Assembly (NCBI GenBank): GCA_002422865.1
Contig: DITN01000094.1
Span: forward strand, 77,425-123,655
Origin: Bacteroidetes bacterium UBA6183
GTDB lineage: Bacteria > Bacteroidota > Bacteroidia > UKL13-3
Direction: 5' to 3'
Length of the DNA: 46,231 nt
Below, piece by piece: positions 25,969-33,734 of this stretch; position 1 is the first letter of the stretch, and every line of letters begins with the position of its first letter. The translations under genes were made by a program, and so were the position numbers. The notes beneath the pieces were generated by a model, which saw only the letters and a list, made by a program, of their open reading frames with translations, had not been told where the DNA came from and did no database searches.

Positions 25969-26706
25969 ATGGCTAAACAAAAATTAAAGCGCTTTGCCGA
26001 GTTTGCAGATTATCCGCACACTTTCGATTTTGCCTACGAATTGCAAGGCAAATGGCACCAAGAAGTGTTTAAAAACAATAACCCCATTGTGTTAGAATTG
26101 GGTTGTGGTAAAGGCGAATACACCGTTGCGTTAGCTCAAGAAAATCTTGATAAAAATTTTATAGGTATTGATATTAAAAGTAACCGCATGTGGGTTGGCG
26201 CAAAGAAGGCATTGGAAAACAACATGAACAATGTGGCTTTTATGCGTGCCTTAATGCACCGTATCAACGAATTGTTTGCCCCAGGCGAGGTGGCTGAAAT
26301 ATGGATAACATTTCCAGATCCATTTGTTCGTCACCGCAGCGCCAAGCACCGTTTAACCCATACCCGCTTTTTACGTTTGTATCAGCAAATATTAAAACCA
26401 GGTGGTGTTATTAATTTTAAAACAGATAGCGATGAACTGTTCGCTTTTACGCAAAATATGTTGCAACACCTAAGCATTACTCCCGAGGTTGTTGATTACA
26501 ATGTTCACACCAATCCCAATGCCGAACCCATGCTTAAAAATGTACGTACCTATTACGAAAATTTATTTATGGGCAGAGGCAAAACCATAAAATTTACGAG
26601 GTTTAAATTGGATGACTTTACAACGGATAAAGCCAAAGCTTTTGAAGATTGGTTTGAAACAGAACGGTTAAAATTGGTTGCAGCAGGCAAAAGTACCGGA
26701 ATATAA
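25969..26706 (+). CDS. trmB: tRNA (guanine46-N7)-methyltransferase
   Basis: A 245-aa enzyme that makes m7G46 in the variable loop of tRNAs using SAM. Signatures: VLELGCGKGEYTVALA (SAM motif I), FIGIDIKSNRMWVGAKKA, AEIWITFPDPFVRHRSAKHR followed by LTHTRFL, and LKPGGVINFKTD. ATG 25969 (MAKQKLKRFAEF) is preferred over the TTG at 25939, which lies inside the predicted -7 box. It stands alone behind its own promoter. Confidence 0.95.
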   Translation: MAKQKLKRFAEFADYPHTFDFAYELQGKWHQEVFKNNNPIVLELGCGKGEYTVALAQENLDKNFIGIDIKSNRMWVGAKKALENNMNNVAFMRALMHRINELFAPGEVAEIWITFPDPFVRHRSAKHRLTHTRFLRLYQQILKPGGVINFKTDSDELFAFTQNMLQHLSITPEVVDYNVHTNPNAEPMLKNVRTYYENLFMGRGKTIKFTRFKLDDFTTDKAKAFEDWFETERLKLVAAGKSTGI

Positions 26707-26741
26707 AACCAATATCATATTATCTTTGATTAACAGTTATT

Positions 26742-26749
26742 TACTTTTG
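26742..26749 (+). promoter_or_regulatory. -7 promoter box for menE
   Basis: TACTTTTG is an exact TAnnTTTG match ending 4 nt before the menE ATG. A second exact match, TATCTTTG, lies at 26721-26728. No TTG -33 is at the standard spacing for either. The nearer box predicts a leaderless transcript. Confidence 0.55.
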
Positions 26750-26753
26750 TAGC

Positions 26754-27839
26754 ATGCAAAAAATTTACACACCTGAAGGAGCGTTTTCATACGATGAAAT
26801 AGCCACTGGTAAATTTTCGGTACTTGATGAGTATTTGGGTTATACCTTAAACTTTTGTAAAGATTGGTTGAGTGGTACTACACATTTTACATTCACCACA
26901 TCTGGCAGTACCGGTGCACCAAAGGCTATTGTTGCCGATAGAGCGCACATGCTAATTAGTGCAAGAGGCACAATAAAGGCAGTTGAACTAACGCCTACAG
27001 AGCATGTTTATTTATGCATCAGCAGCAAAATGATTGGCGGTGCTATGATGCTGGTGAGGGCCATGGAACTTGGTTGTGATGTGACCATTGTTTCTCCCTC
27101 ATCAAACCCAATAGAAATCTTAGACGAAAATCACCCATTTACATTTGTATCATTTGTACCTATGCAGGTTTTTGAAGTGCAAACAGATGAATCTATACAA
27201 CAAAAATTAAATCGGTTTAAACATATTTTATTAGGCGGAGCACCGGCCAATGAAAACACATTACAAGCATTAAGCAAATTAACGTGTGAGGTTTGGCAAA
27301 CTTATGGCATGACAGAAACCCTTAGCCACATTGCTTTAAGAAGAGTGGGAAAGGATAAATACTATGAAGTACTGGAAGGTGTTCATATTAAAAAAGACGA
27401 AAGAAATTGTTTATGCATCAGCTCGCCAATTACAGACGACCAATGGCTGCTCACCAATGATGTGATTAACTTCGTTGACGATACGCATTTTGAATTGGTT
27501 GGTAGAATTGATGACGTGATTAACAGTGGTGGCATAAAAATTTTTAGCTATGATGTGGAGCATGCCATCATAGAAAAAATGAACGACTTGGAAATGCCGC
27601 CTAAACCAATGTTTGTTTGTCGTAAACCGGATGAAAAGTATGGTGAGTCGGTTGTAGTGGTTATGATGGGTGAAAAATTAAGTGATGAGGTGTTGGAGCA
27701 ACTGAAAGAACATTGTAGAATAACCTTAGGAAAATATGCTGCTCCAAGGCACTTTTATTTTGTAAATGAGTTTGAAAAGTTAGAAAGTGGTAAGCTTGAT
27801 AAAAAAAACACACTGCAAAAAGTAATAAATTGTGGGTAA
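26754..27839 (+). CDS. menE: O-succinylbenzoate-CoA ligase-like AMP-binding enzyme
   Basis: A 361-aa adenylate-forming enzyme. The phosphate loop is TTSGSTGAPK (residues 48-57), the A5 motif is YGMTETLSH, the A7/A8 region is FELVGRIDDVINSGGIKI and the A10 lysine lies in LESGKLDKK. The short length with a compressed N-terminal domain is typical of Bacteroidota MenE, which activates o-succinylbenzoate in menaquinone synthesis. No other men gene is adjacent, so the assignment rests on architecture. Other acyl-CoA ligases of this size are less likely. Confidence 0.85.
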   Translation: MQKIYTPEGAFSYDEIATGKFSVLDEYLGYTLNFCKDWLSGTTHFTFTTSGSTGAPKAIVADRAHMLISARGTIKAVELTPTEHVYLCISSKMIGGAMMLVRAMELGCDVTIVSPSSNPIEILDENHPFTFVSFVPMQVFEVQTDESIQQKLNRFKHILLGGAPANENTLQALSKLTCEVWQTYGMTETLSHIALRRVGKDKYYEVLEGVHIKKDERNCLCISSPITDDQWLLTNDVINFVDDTHFELVGRIDDVINSGGIKIFSYDVEHAIIEKMNDLEMPPKPMFVCRKPDEKYGESVVVVMMGEKLSDEVLEQLKEHCRITLGKYAAPRHFYFVNEFEKLESGKLDKKNTLQKVINCG

Positions 27840-27903
27840 GTGCCTGATTTTGTAGTGTATTAGTGTTTACCTAAAAATAACTTTTTTTAAAAGTAGAGTT
27901 TTT

Positions 27904-27911
27904 TATATTCG
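27904..27911 (+). promoter_or_regulatory. Putative -7 box of the DUF2795 gene
   Basis: TATATTCG (one mismatch to TAnnTTTG) lies 23 nt before the ATG at 27935. No TTG -33 is seen; the upstream sequence is A/T tracts. Confidence 0.4.
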
Positions 27912-27934
27912 CATTAAAATAAAAATATACCACT

Positions 27935-28156
27935 ATGTATTGGACATTAGAATTAGCCTCATATCTTGACGATGCACCATGGCCTGCAACTAAAGACGAA
28001 TTAATTGATTATGCAATTCGCAGTGGGGCACCACTTGAAGTAATTGAAAACTTACAAGAGATGGAAGATGATGGAGAACCTTTTGAAAGTATTGAAGAGG
28101 TTTGGCCTGATTATCCAACTAACGAAGATTACTTTTACAACGAAGACGAACTTTAA
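27935..28156 (+). CDS. DUF2795 family acidic small protein
   Basis: A 73-aa very acidic protein matching DUF2795: YWTLELASYLDDAPWPATKD, ELIDYAIRSGAPLEVIENLQ, then a Glu/Asp/Tyr-rich tail ending NEDYFYNEDEL. The function is unknown; the fold resembles a small helical domain. Monocistronic, with its own -7 box and a strong terminator. Its 3' end carries an 8-bp direct repeat (AACGAAGA at 28121 and 28139). A degraded copy of this 3' end lies at 32230-32265. Confidence 0.92.
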   Translation: MYWTLELASYLDDAPWPATKDELIDYAIRSGAPLEVIENLQEMEDDGEPFESIEEVWPDYPTNEDYFYNEDEL

Positions 28157-28160
28157 AAAG

Positions 28161-28182
28161 AAAGAGGCCTTGTGCCTCTTTT
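28161..28182. terminator. Terminator after DUF2795 gene
   Basis: AAAGAGGC (28161-28168) pairs with GCCTCTTT (28174-28181) around a 5-nt loop, followed by more T's. It lies between convergent genes and probably serves both. Confidence 0.85.
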
Positions 28183-28183
28183 T

Positions 28184-29614
28184 TTATTTAATTAAACTTA
28201 CAGTTCCTGTTTGCGACTGTTGCCTGTTAAAGTTATCAATGTAACTAATTACATAAGCATAAACGCCTGTTTCACTATTTTCTCCATTCCAACCATTTTC
28301 TATTGCTGTTGTGGTAAATACCAACTGCCCCCATCTGTTGTATATGTTCATTTGATATGCTTGTAATTGAACCGCTGCGGGTTTAAATTCATCATTTATG
28401 CCATCGCCATTTGGTGTAAATGCATTGGGCACAAATAATGTTGATGGGCATTTATCAACCATTATAGTTTCAGTTACATAGCAATTGTTTAAACCTATTT
28501 TTACACTGTAGGCACCACGCTCCGATACCTCGATAAAAGGTGTAGTATCACCCGTTGACCATTGATACATTGCACCATCATACGTTGCATTAAGCGTAAT
28601 GCTTTGTTGCTTGCATATTAAGGTATCAAAAGGTAGTATGCGTTGGGTGGGTGGTGCAAAAACTTCAATAGTTACCGAATCAACCAAGGTATGTTGTTGG
28701 TTATACAAATAATATGTTGTTGTTTGTGTAGGTGTAACCCAAATACTATCTGTTGTGGCCAAGGTATCTGTTGTTAATCCGCCTTGTTTCCAGTATACTT
28801 TACCATTTAGTTTATATTTATAAAGCAAGGCACTATCGCCCAAACATATTTTTTTCCGGCTGGCTTTTAGTTGTTTTATTTCTATTACCGATACATCGTC
28901 AATTAAATAAAGAGATCTTTTGCTTCCAGTATGAATTTCAGGTTGACTCCAAAAATGCCTTACGGTAGTAATGCTATCTAAGTGCCAAAAATTACCCAAG
29001 ATTAAATACGTGTAGTTGCTATCCGCTAAAAAATCACCCTCAATGGTGTACCATTGGGTTACAAATTGTAAAACACTATCCGAATAAATATGGGCTTTGT
29101 TGGGGTATATAGCCTTAGCTCCAAAATTTAATAAGCGCTCAGGGCCTGGATTAATAACGGTAGGTTGTGTATAAAAATTAACCCCAAATTTATTCAAAAA
29201 AAAGGGGCTGCTATCAGCAGGATTTATTTTAAACGAAACATGGTATAACTTACCTTTTTGCATGGGTTTGATTAGCTGCGTACCTAAGTAGTTACGCGCT
29301 TCGTTATCTCTTGAACCTATACCAGCATAAGCTTTACCACTAGCCGCCTCCTGAAAACCAAGAATGTTAATAGGCACACCACCCCCGTTAGGGTTATTGC
29401 ACGCATTGAAATAAACATTTAGGATGTAAAAATTTTTTTGAATAAAAGCACTTTCCCAATTGTACACAAAATGATTGATGCCTTGACCCATGAGATGATC
29501 AGAACCGCCAGGGCAACGGAAATATTGTTCAAAACTTGGGTTGGGTACCAAATTTTGTTGGGCATAAGTACCGTAGCCTATACAAAATAACAATATGTGT
29601 AATACGCACTTCAT
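28184..29614 (-). CDS. Secreted protein with gliding-motility-associated (CHU_C, T9SS type B) C-terminus
   Basis: A 476-aa protein with a signal peptide to YAQQ (~residue 19). The N-terminal half starts LVPNPSFEQYFRCPGG, an N-P-S-F-E block typical of carbohydrate-binding-like sandwich domains in secreted Bacteroidota proteins. The middle (~250-390) has two Ig/PKD-like segments (KICLGDSALL; YQWSTGDTTPFIEV). The last ~85 residues, VPNAFTPNGDGINDEF through WNGENSETGVYAYVI, are CHU_C, the type B signal for T9SS export. It is 46 bp downstream of another secreted-protein gene with a perfect hairpin between, so the two may be co-expressed. The role is unknown; it could be an adhesin. Confidence 0.88.
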   Translation of the reverse strand: MKCVLHILLFCIGYGTYAQQNLVPNPSFEQYFRCPGGSDHLMGQGINHFVYNWESAFIQKNFYILNVYFNACNNPNGGGVPINILGFQEAASGKAYAGIGSRDNEARNYLGTQLIKPMQKGKLYHVSFKINPADSSPFFLNKFGVNFYTQPTVINPGPERLLNFGAKAIYPNKAHIYSDSVLQFVTQWYTIEGDFLADSNYTYLILGNFWHLDSITTVRHFWSQPEIHTGSKRSLYLIDDVSVIEIKQLKASRKKICLGDSALLYKYKLNGKVYWKQGGLTTDTLATTDSIWVTPTQTTTYYLYNQQHTLVDSVTIEVFAPPTQRILPFDTLICKQQSITLNATYDGAMYQWSTGDTTPFIEVSERGAYSVKIGLNNCYVTETIMVDKCPSTLFVPNAFTPNGDGINDEFKPAAVQLQAYQMNIYNRWGQLVFTTTAIENGWNGENSETGVYAYVISYIDNFNRQQSQTGTVSLIK

Positions 29615-29621
29615 TTATTAA

Positions 29622-29651
29622 AGCTCCTTATGCTTTGCAGCATAAGGAGCT
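29622..29651 (-). terminator. Intercistronic 13-bp hairpin
   Basis: A perfect 13-bp stem (29622-29634 with 29639-29651) with a 4-nt loop lies after the 29661 stop and ends just 7 nt before the next ATG (29614). On the minus strand it is followed only by TTAATAA, so it could be a weak terminator, an mRNA-processing or stabilising element, or a control on translation of the downstream gene. Confidence 0.55.
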
Positions 29652-29660
29652 GTTTTAATA

Positions 29661-31751
29661 TTAATGTTCAACTATGAATCTTACTGAGGTTTGTTTTTCT
29701 GAGGTTTTAACGTTCAAGTTATATACGCCCGGAGTTAATCCCTCTATATCCAAACTTGCTTCAAACACGCCACTTCCTTTTGTGCCTTTAACTTGTTTTA
29801 TCAATTTACCTTGCATATCGTAAATAGTAAATACTGTTTGGCTGTTAATTGTTTTATCTTCTATGTACAGTTTGTGTTTGGCAGGGTTTGGAAACACCTT
29901 CACCATATCATTATTAGTTAACGAATTTACAGAAGTTAACGTATTTTCTGCCACCTCATTTTCCACTGTTGGGTTAGCCAATACATTTAATTCAAAATGA
30001 GTAGGCGAACCTATGGTAAGTCCGGTTTCCGGGTTAAAACTGCCCACACTAAAATGGTATTGTAAATTGCTTTCCGGAGCTGCATCTTCATAAAGCACAG
30101 CTTCGGTTGCTAACCAACCCATTTCGCCCTCAGCCAAAACTATATTACTAAGCGAAGCCCTAAATGGATTGGTAACACGTATTACCTGTTCGGCTATTAT
30201 TTCAATATTTTCACCTTGGGCACCACCTGCAATCCATTTTTCCCACAATAGGGCATCCATAAATAATTCTAAATGGCCGAAGTTAGCTAAATTAATTGGC
30301 AATTGTGGTTGTTCAATAGAATTTCCGTCATCATCTATACCAACAACCACAGTAGGGGTATCGGCAATTATTACAATATTGGTAGGTGGCGGCACGGTAC
30401 CTGGATCTGCCGGTTGTGGTACAATAGCAATTACCCCACCTCCGGTACGTGGCTGCTGCCCAATTGGCCTCCATTTGTAGCCATCGGTGCTATTCATAAT
30501 ATGGGTATTACGCGTGGCAAAATTGTTATGTTGGCTTACGTAATCTACTATATTAATATTAGCAGATAGCGCATTTGAAGGACTTGGATCATTAGGATTC
30601 CCATTATCTGCTTTCCAAGTTTCTTGCAAGCGAGCCAATAAACAAATAACCGGAGTGCTAAATGTACGGTTAAATTGGATAGGGAAGGTTGGTTGGTTTA
30701 AATACCATTCAGGACTAGGAACAATCCAAGGGTGTGCAATATTGCGTTTTTCACCCGGTGCAAATGCGGCAACAGGCATTTTCGTTATTGCACTTGTATA
30801 ATCAAATATGTCGGCAATGGTTATTTCGCTACCTAGTGGTCTTGTTATTCCCTGATGAACAATAGAATTACCGCCAACTTGGCGATCATAATTCCACCAA
30901 TCAGCAGCCCAAGGCTCCCAGTTGCGAGCAATTGTCCAGTACATTTCAAGTTCAGAGGCAGGCGTAGCAACGCAGCTTCTGTTATGGATGCGTACATTCA
31001 TATAATTAGCATTTTGAGGAGAAGCAATACTATGTGTTGGGTTTTCAAATTGAGTAGAACCATCATTGGCTTTTCTGTTCCAAATATCAGGACTTTGAGT
31101 AATGTTGCGGTAATCCCAGTTCCAACTTGATGGCAAGTAAGGTTCAAAACCGTAATCTAAATTTGCTGCATTCAATCCAGATGCTGAAACTCTATCATTA
31201 TCATAGATAGCTAAATCTGGAGTGGTTAATATAGCGGTTGCATTTTGATAATTTCGTGATGCGGAACGATTAATTATAATGTTAAACGTAAAGTCTGCAA
31301 CAAGTGCCCCACTTAACCCTCCTTGTTGAACCAAAAATCTAATAGAATATGTTGCGCATTGGGGCGTATTTGTTGGCAAAGATAAGTTGTAGCCTAAGCG
31401 CAATTCATTGCCTGGAACAATTACAGTTGTGGTGGTTCCAGGAGGGGTACTAACTAAAGCACCCGGCCCACCTGCACTACCACCAAAATTATTAAATGGA
31501 TGAGAGTTTGTAGCTGAAACGCTAACACTGTAACTGCCCGAGGCTAAACCAAAAATTCGATGAATACTTAAGGGGGCTGGAATTGTTCCAAAATTGCCGC
31601 CCTGTTCATAAATTTCAGTTCTACTGGTTTGAGAAAAGGAGTTTTCTGAAAAGGATAATAAAGCAATACAAATACATGCTAAATTTTTAATTGTTTTTTT
31701 TGTGCTTAAATAAAACGACACTGAATCGTTTAAAGGTTTGAATTTGTTCAT
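29661..31751 (-). CDS. T9SS type A secreted protein, 696 aa
   Basis: It has a signal segment after a short polar N-terminus (hydrophobic ~20-35, cleavage near FSQ). The N-terminal region (~45-165) holds strand-rich sequence. Residues ~205-275 contain SPDIWNRKANDG, ENPTHS and NYMNVRIHNRSC, a motif set common in Bacteroidota secreted proteins with CARDB-like domains. The last ~80 residues (VFPNPAKHKLYIED, KGSGVFEAS, LTPGVYNLNV, SVRFIVEH) are Por_Secre_tail, so it is exported by T9SS. No enzyme motif is visible. Upstream member of a possible pair with the type B protein at 28184. Confidence 0.85.
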   Translation of the reverse strand: MNKFKPLNDSVSFYLSTKKTIKNLACICIALLSFSENSFSQTSRTEIYEQGGNFGTIPAPLSIHRIFGLASGSYSVSVSATNSHPFNNFGGSAGGPGALVSTPPGTTTTVIVPGNELRLGYNLSLPTNTPQCATYSIRFLVQQGGLSGALVADFTFNIIINRSASRNYQNATAILTTPDLAIYDNDRVSASGLNAANLDYGFEPYLPSSWNWDYRNITQSPDIWNRKANDGSTQFENPTHSIASPQNANYMNVRIHNRSCVATPASELEMYWTIARNWEPWAADWWNYDRQVGGNSIVHQGITRPLGSEITIADIFDYTSAITKMPVAAFAPGEKRNIAHPWIVPSPEWYLNQPTFPIQFNRTFSTPVICLLARLQETWKADNGNPNDPSPSNALSANINIVDYVSQHNNFATRNTHIMNSTDGYKWRPIGQQPRTGGGVIAIVPQPADPGTVPPPTNIVIIADTPTVVVGIDDDGNSIEQPQLPINLANFGHLELFMDALLWEKWIAGGAQGENIEIIAEQVIRVTNPFRASLSNIVLAEGEMGWLATEAVLYEDAAPESNLQYHFSVGSFNPETGLTIGSPTHFELNVLANPTVENEVAENTLTSVNSLTNNDMVKVFPNPAKHKLYIEDKTINSQTVFTIYDMQGKLIKQVKGTKGSGVFEASLDIEGLTPGVYNLNVKTSEKQTSVRFIVEH

Positions 31752-31844
31752 AGATAATATTTTTTAACGTTCAATGTTACTACACTGTATGTTTGTAACC
31801 TAAAAGGTATAACTTATATAAACACTTAAAAAATCTAAATAAAG

Positions 31845-32102
31845 ATGTATTTATCTAAACGAATAGCCGTTATTAGAAAGACTAAAGCCCTTACACAAGA
31901 AGAAATGGCTGACCGGATAGGGATAACACAAGCAGCTTATTCATTGTATGAAAAAGAATCGGGAAATTTATCTTTCAATACCATTAACAAAATAGCTAAT
32001 GCGCTAGGGTGTTCTATTATTTTTTTGATTGATATACAAAGCAATATTTATGATGAAGTGGAATGGAAAAGACAAAAAATTAGAGAGTGGGAAAATATTT
32101 AA
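31845..32102 (+). CDS. XRE-family helix-turn-helix regulator
   Basis: An 85-aa protein with an HTH_3/XRE domain filling residues 3-62: RIAVIRKTKALTQEEMADRI, then GITQAAYSLYEKESGNLSF and a hydrophobic last helix. The basic tail WKRQKIREW could add contacts. It stands alone between a T9SS gene (divergent, 93 bp) and a stretch holding a decayed gene; no toxin-like partner is visible. The target is unknown; the divergent T9SS gene is a candidate. Confidence 0.88.
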   Translation: MYLSKRIAVIRKTKALTQEEMADRIGITQAAYSLYEKESGNLSFNTINKIANALGCSIIFLIDIQSNIYDEVEWKRQKIREWENI

Positions 32103-32229
32103 TCAAGTTCCTTTTAAATACTGATTTACTTTGGTATTTGGTAAGTTATTACTCGTTTTTTAAACGATGTTTACAGTCTAAAAACACTGAAGCTTTATAT
32201 TTGGATAATGAAACACGGCCTGTAATAGC

Positions 32230-32265
32230 TGGCCGGATTAGCCAACTAACGAAGACGAACTTTAG
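32230..32265 (+). pseudogene. Decayed copy of the DUF2795 gene 3' end
   Basis: The first 26 bases match 28103-28128 at 24 of 26 positions. Then 18 bases present in the intact gene are missing, and the next 9 bases (CGAACTTTA) match again. The reading is WPD-stop-PTNEDEL-stop against WPDYPTNEDYFYNEDEL. In the intact gene the missing segment is bounded by two AACGAAGA repeats, a slippage-type deletion. No similarity to the rest of the gene is recognisable upstream of ~32229. Confidence 0.7.
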
Positions 32266-32270
32266 TAAAA

Positions 32271-32311
32271 AAAGAAAGGGGATATCCTGTGTGGATGTCC
32301 CCTTTTCTTTT
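32271..32311. terminator. Bidirectional terminator
   Basis: GGGGATATCC (32278-32287) pairs with GGATGTCCCC (32293-32302; one wobble) around a 5-nt loop, flanked by complementary A-rich and T-rich tracts. It lies between the remnant gene and the stop of the Fic-like gene at 32326, giving T runs on both strands. It may be the original terminator of the lost DUF2795 copy. Confidence 0.75.
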
Positions 32312-32325
32312 ACTTAAATAATAAA

Positions 32326-33492
32326 CTATAAATCGTCTGTTATGCCATCGGTATCCTCAGCTACCAGCGGACTTTGGTATTTCGATAAGAAATCGTTTTT
32401 GCTTTCGGCTACATTAACTGCATAACGCAACCCAGCGCCTTTACCAATAACCTTTACTAAATTTAGCTCGAGTAAAGTGGTAAAATCTCGTTGTATGGTT
32501 TTACGGTTGCAATCAAATTCAGTAACCAATTCTTTTGTGCTGATAAATCCCTTGTGTTGTATGATGTACATGATCAATTTTTGGCGTTGATTAAGTACAC
32601 TGTCGTCAAACTCTTTTAACCTATAACCACGCTCAAACACGTAGTTCATAATGTTCTTTTGGCGAGGGTTTAATTTATCAAACTCTACCTGCTGACGGAA
32701 GTAAGAACGTAATAAAGTTTTTAAACGATCTAATTGCCCACCAAACAACATCATTCCAAAATCAAGTTGTTGTTGCTCGGTAGCTGCAATTTTTTCTACA
32801 TCACGCGTCTCTCCTAAAAATGCTTGGTAGTCGTTTTTATTGGTATATAACTCGTGTTCTAAACTCAATAAACCATACATGGTTTGGTTGTGTTTGGCTA
32901 ACCAAAAGTTTTGCAATAAAGTAGCTATTTTCGATTTTGCTTCGCTAAACAATTTAACCTGTAATAGCTTGAAATGCATTACCCAACTCTGCACTACCGG
33001 GTGGTGTTCGGTGTCGTTATTCATGTATTCGAATAAACTTTCCAATTCCATTTCTGCAGTAGGACTAAGTCTCTCGGCAGCACGTGTTGCATTAGCCGTA
33101 AATAAGTTTACATCATCACGGTTATTATACAAATCAAGTATCAATATTTTTTGCAGTTGATGTAGCATGCCAATATTTAATGGCTGATCCAACTGTGTAT
33201 TCAGCCACTCTTCAGCTTTAATGTATTGCTCAATACTTCTTTCGTTAAGTGCTTTGGGTTTAATCTTTCCTTCAACAATATACTTAACGGTTTTAATATC
33301 AACTAAGTTATAGTCTAATGCATTGGCGTAATACGCGCGCAATATGGCGCTGTTGGTTTGTTCAATTTGTTTGATGTTATCGGGCAAATCGATAAAGTCG
33401 TATATTTTTAGCAACTCGGCATACTGATGAAAACAATCGTAATGATGGCTTTCAATAGCTATTACCGGCTCTAGTTTATTTACCAATATCAT
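32326..33492 (-). CDS. Fic-fold protein with destroyed catalytic motif plus C-terminal winged helix
   Basis: A 388-aa protein (395 aa from the alternative ATG at 33513). Residue numbers here count from that longer start. The region ~50-240 has the helical Fic layout, including WVMHFKLLQVKLF followed by IATLLQNFWL. At the canonical HPFxDGNGR site it reads KLFSEAKSK (187-195): the catalytic His is Lys and the GNGR loop is AKSK, so AMP transfer should be impossible. Residues ~313-368 form a DeoR-like winged helix (KGFISTKELVTEF, NRKTIQRDFTTL). This resembles Fic-wHTH regulators with a ligand- or protein-binding pseudo-enzyme domain. The inner ATG 33492 is chosen because TAGTTTTG ends 5 nt before it. 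Confidence 0.75.
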   Translation of the reverse strand: MILVNKLEPVIAIESHHYDCFHQYAELLKIYDFIDLPDNIKQIEQTNSAILRAYYANALDYNLVDIKTVKYIVEGKIKPKALNERSIEQYIKAEEWLNTQLDQPLNIGMLHQLQKILILDLYNNRDDVNLFTANATRAAERLSPTAEMELESLFEYMNNDTEHHPVVQSWVMHFKLLQVKLFSEAKSKIATLLQNFWLAKHNQTMYGLLSLEHELYTNKNDYQAFLGETRDVEKIAATEQQQLDFGMMLFGGQLDRLKTLLRSYFRQQVEFDKLNPRQKNIMNYVFERGYRLKEFDDSVLNQRQKLIMYIIQHKGFISTKELVTEFDCNRKTIQRDFTTLLELNLVKVIGKGAGLRYAVNVAESKNDFLSKYQSPLVAEDTDGITDDL

Positions 33493-33497
33493 AACAC

Positions 33498-33505
33498 CAA
33501 AACTA
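33498..33505 (-). promoter_or_regulatory. -7 box of the pseudo-Fic gene
   Basis: On the minus strand TAGTTTTG (exact TAnnTTTG) is followed by GTGTT and the ATG at 33492. It favours the shorter start and a leaderless mRNA. No -33 TTG is at standard spacing. Confidence 0.5.
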
Positions 33506-33734
33506 CACGTCATATCAATTGCTTTTCAGTAGGTGTACTTTTCGCAATTCGTGGATATTGCCTTTTAGGTATGTATATTAAACGTTAAGTAGATGTAAAG
33601 TCTTGATAAATGCGACATTGCCGACTTCTTAAAAATTAGACAGCATTAAAAAATAGCTGTGGAGAATTGGTGCATAAACAATGCTTGACGGTGTAATAAT
33701 GCGACAAATATTAAAGGGTATAGTACTTTAATGC

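Noticed and set aside
32087..32317. 76-codon frame MGKYLIKFLL... after the XRE gene
   Set aside because: It overlaps the XRE gene, has no recognisable motif, and reads the DUF2795 remnant in the wrong frame and continues into the terminator.
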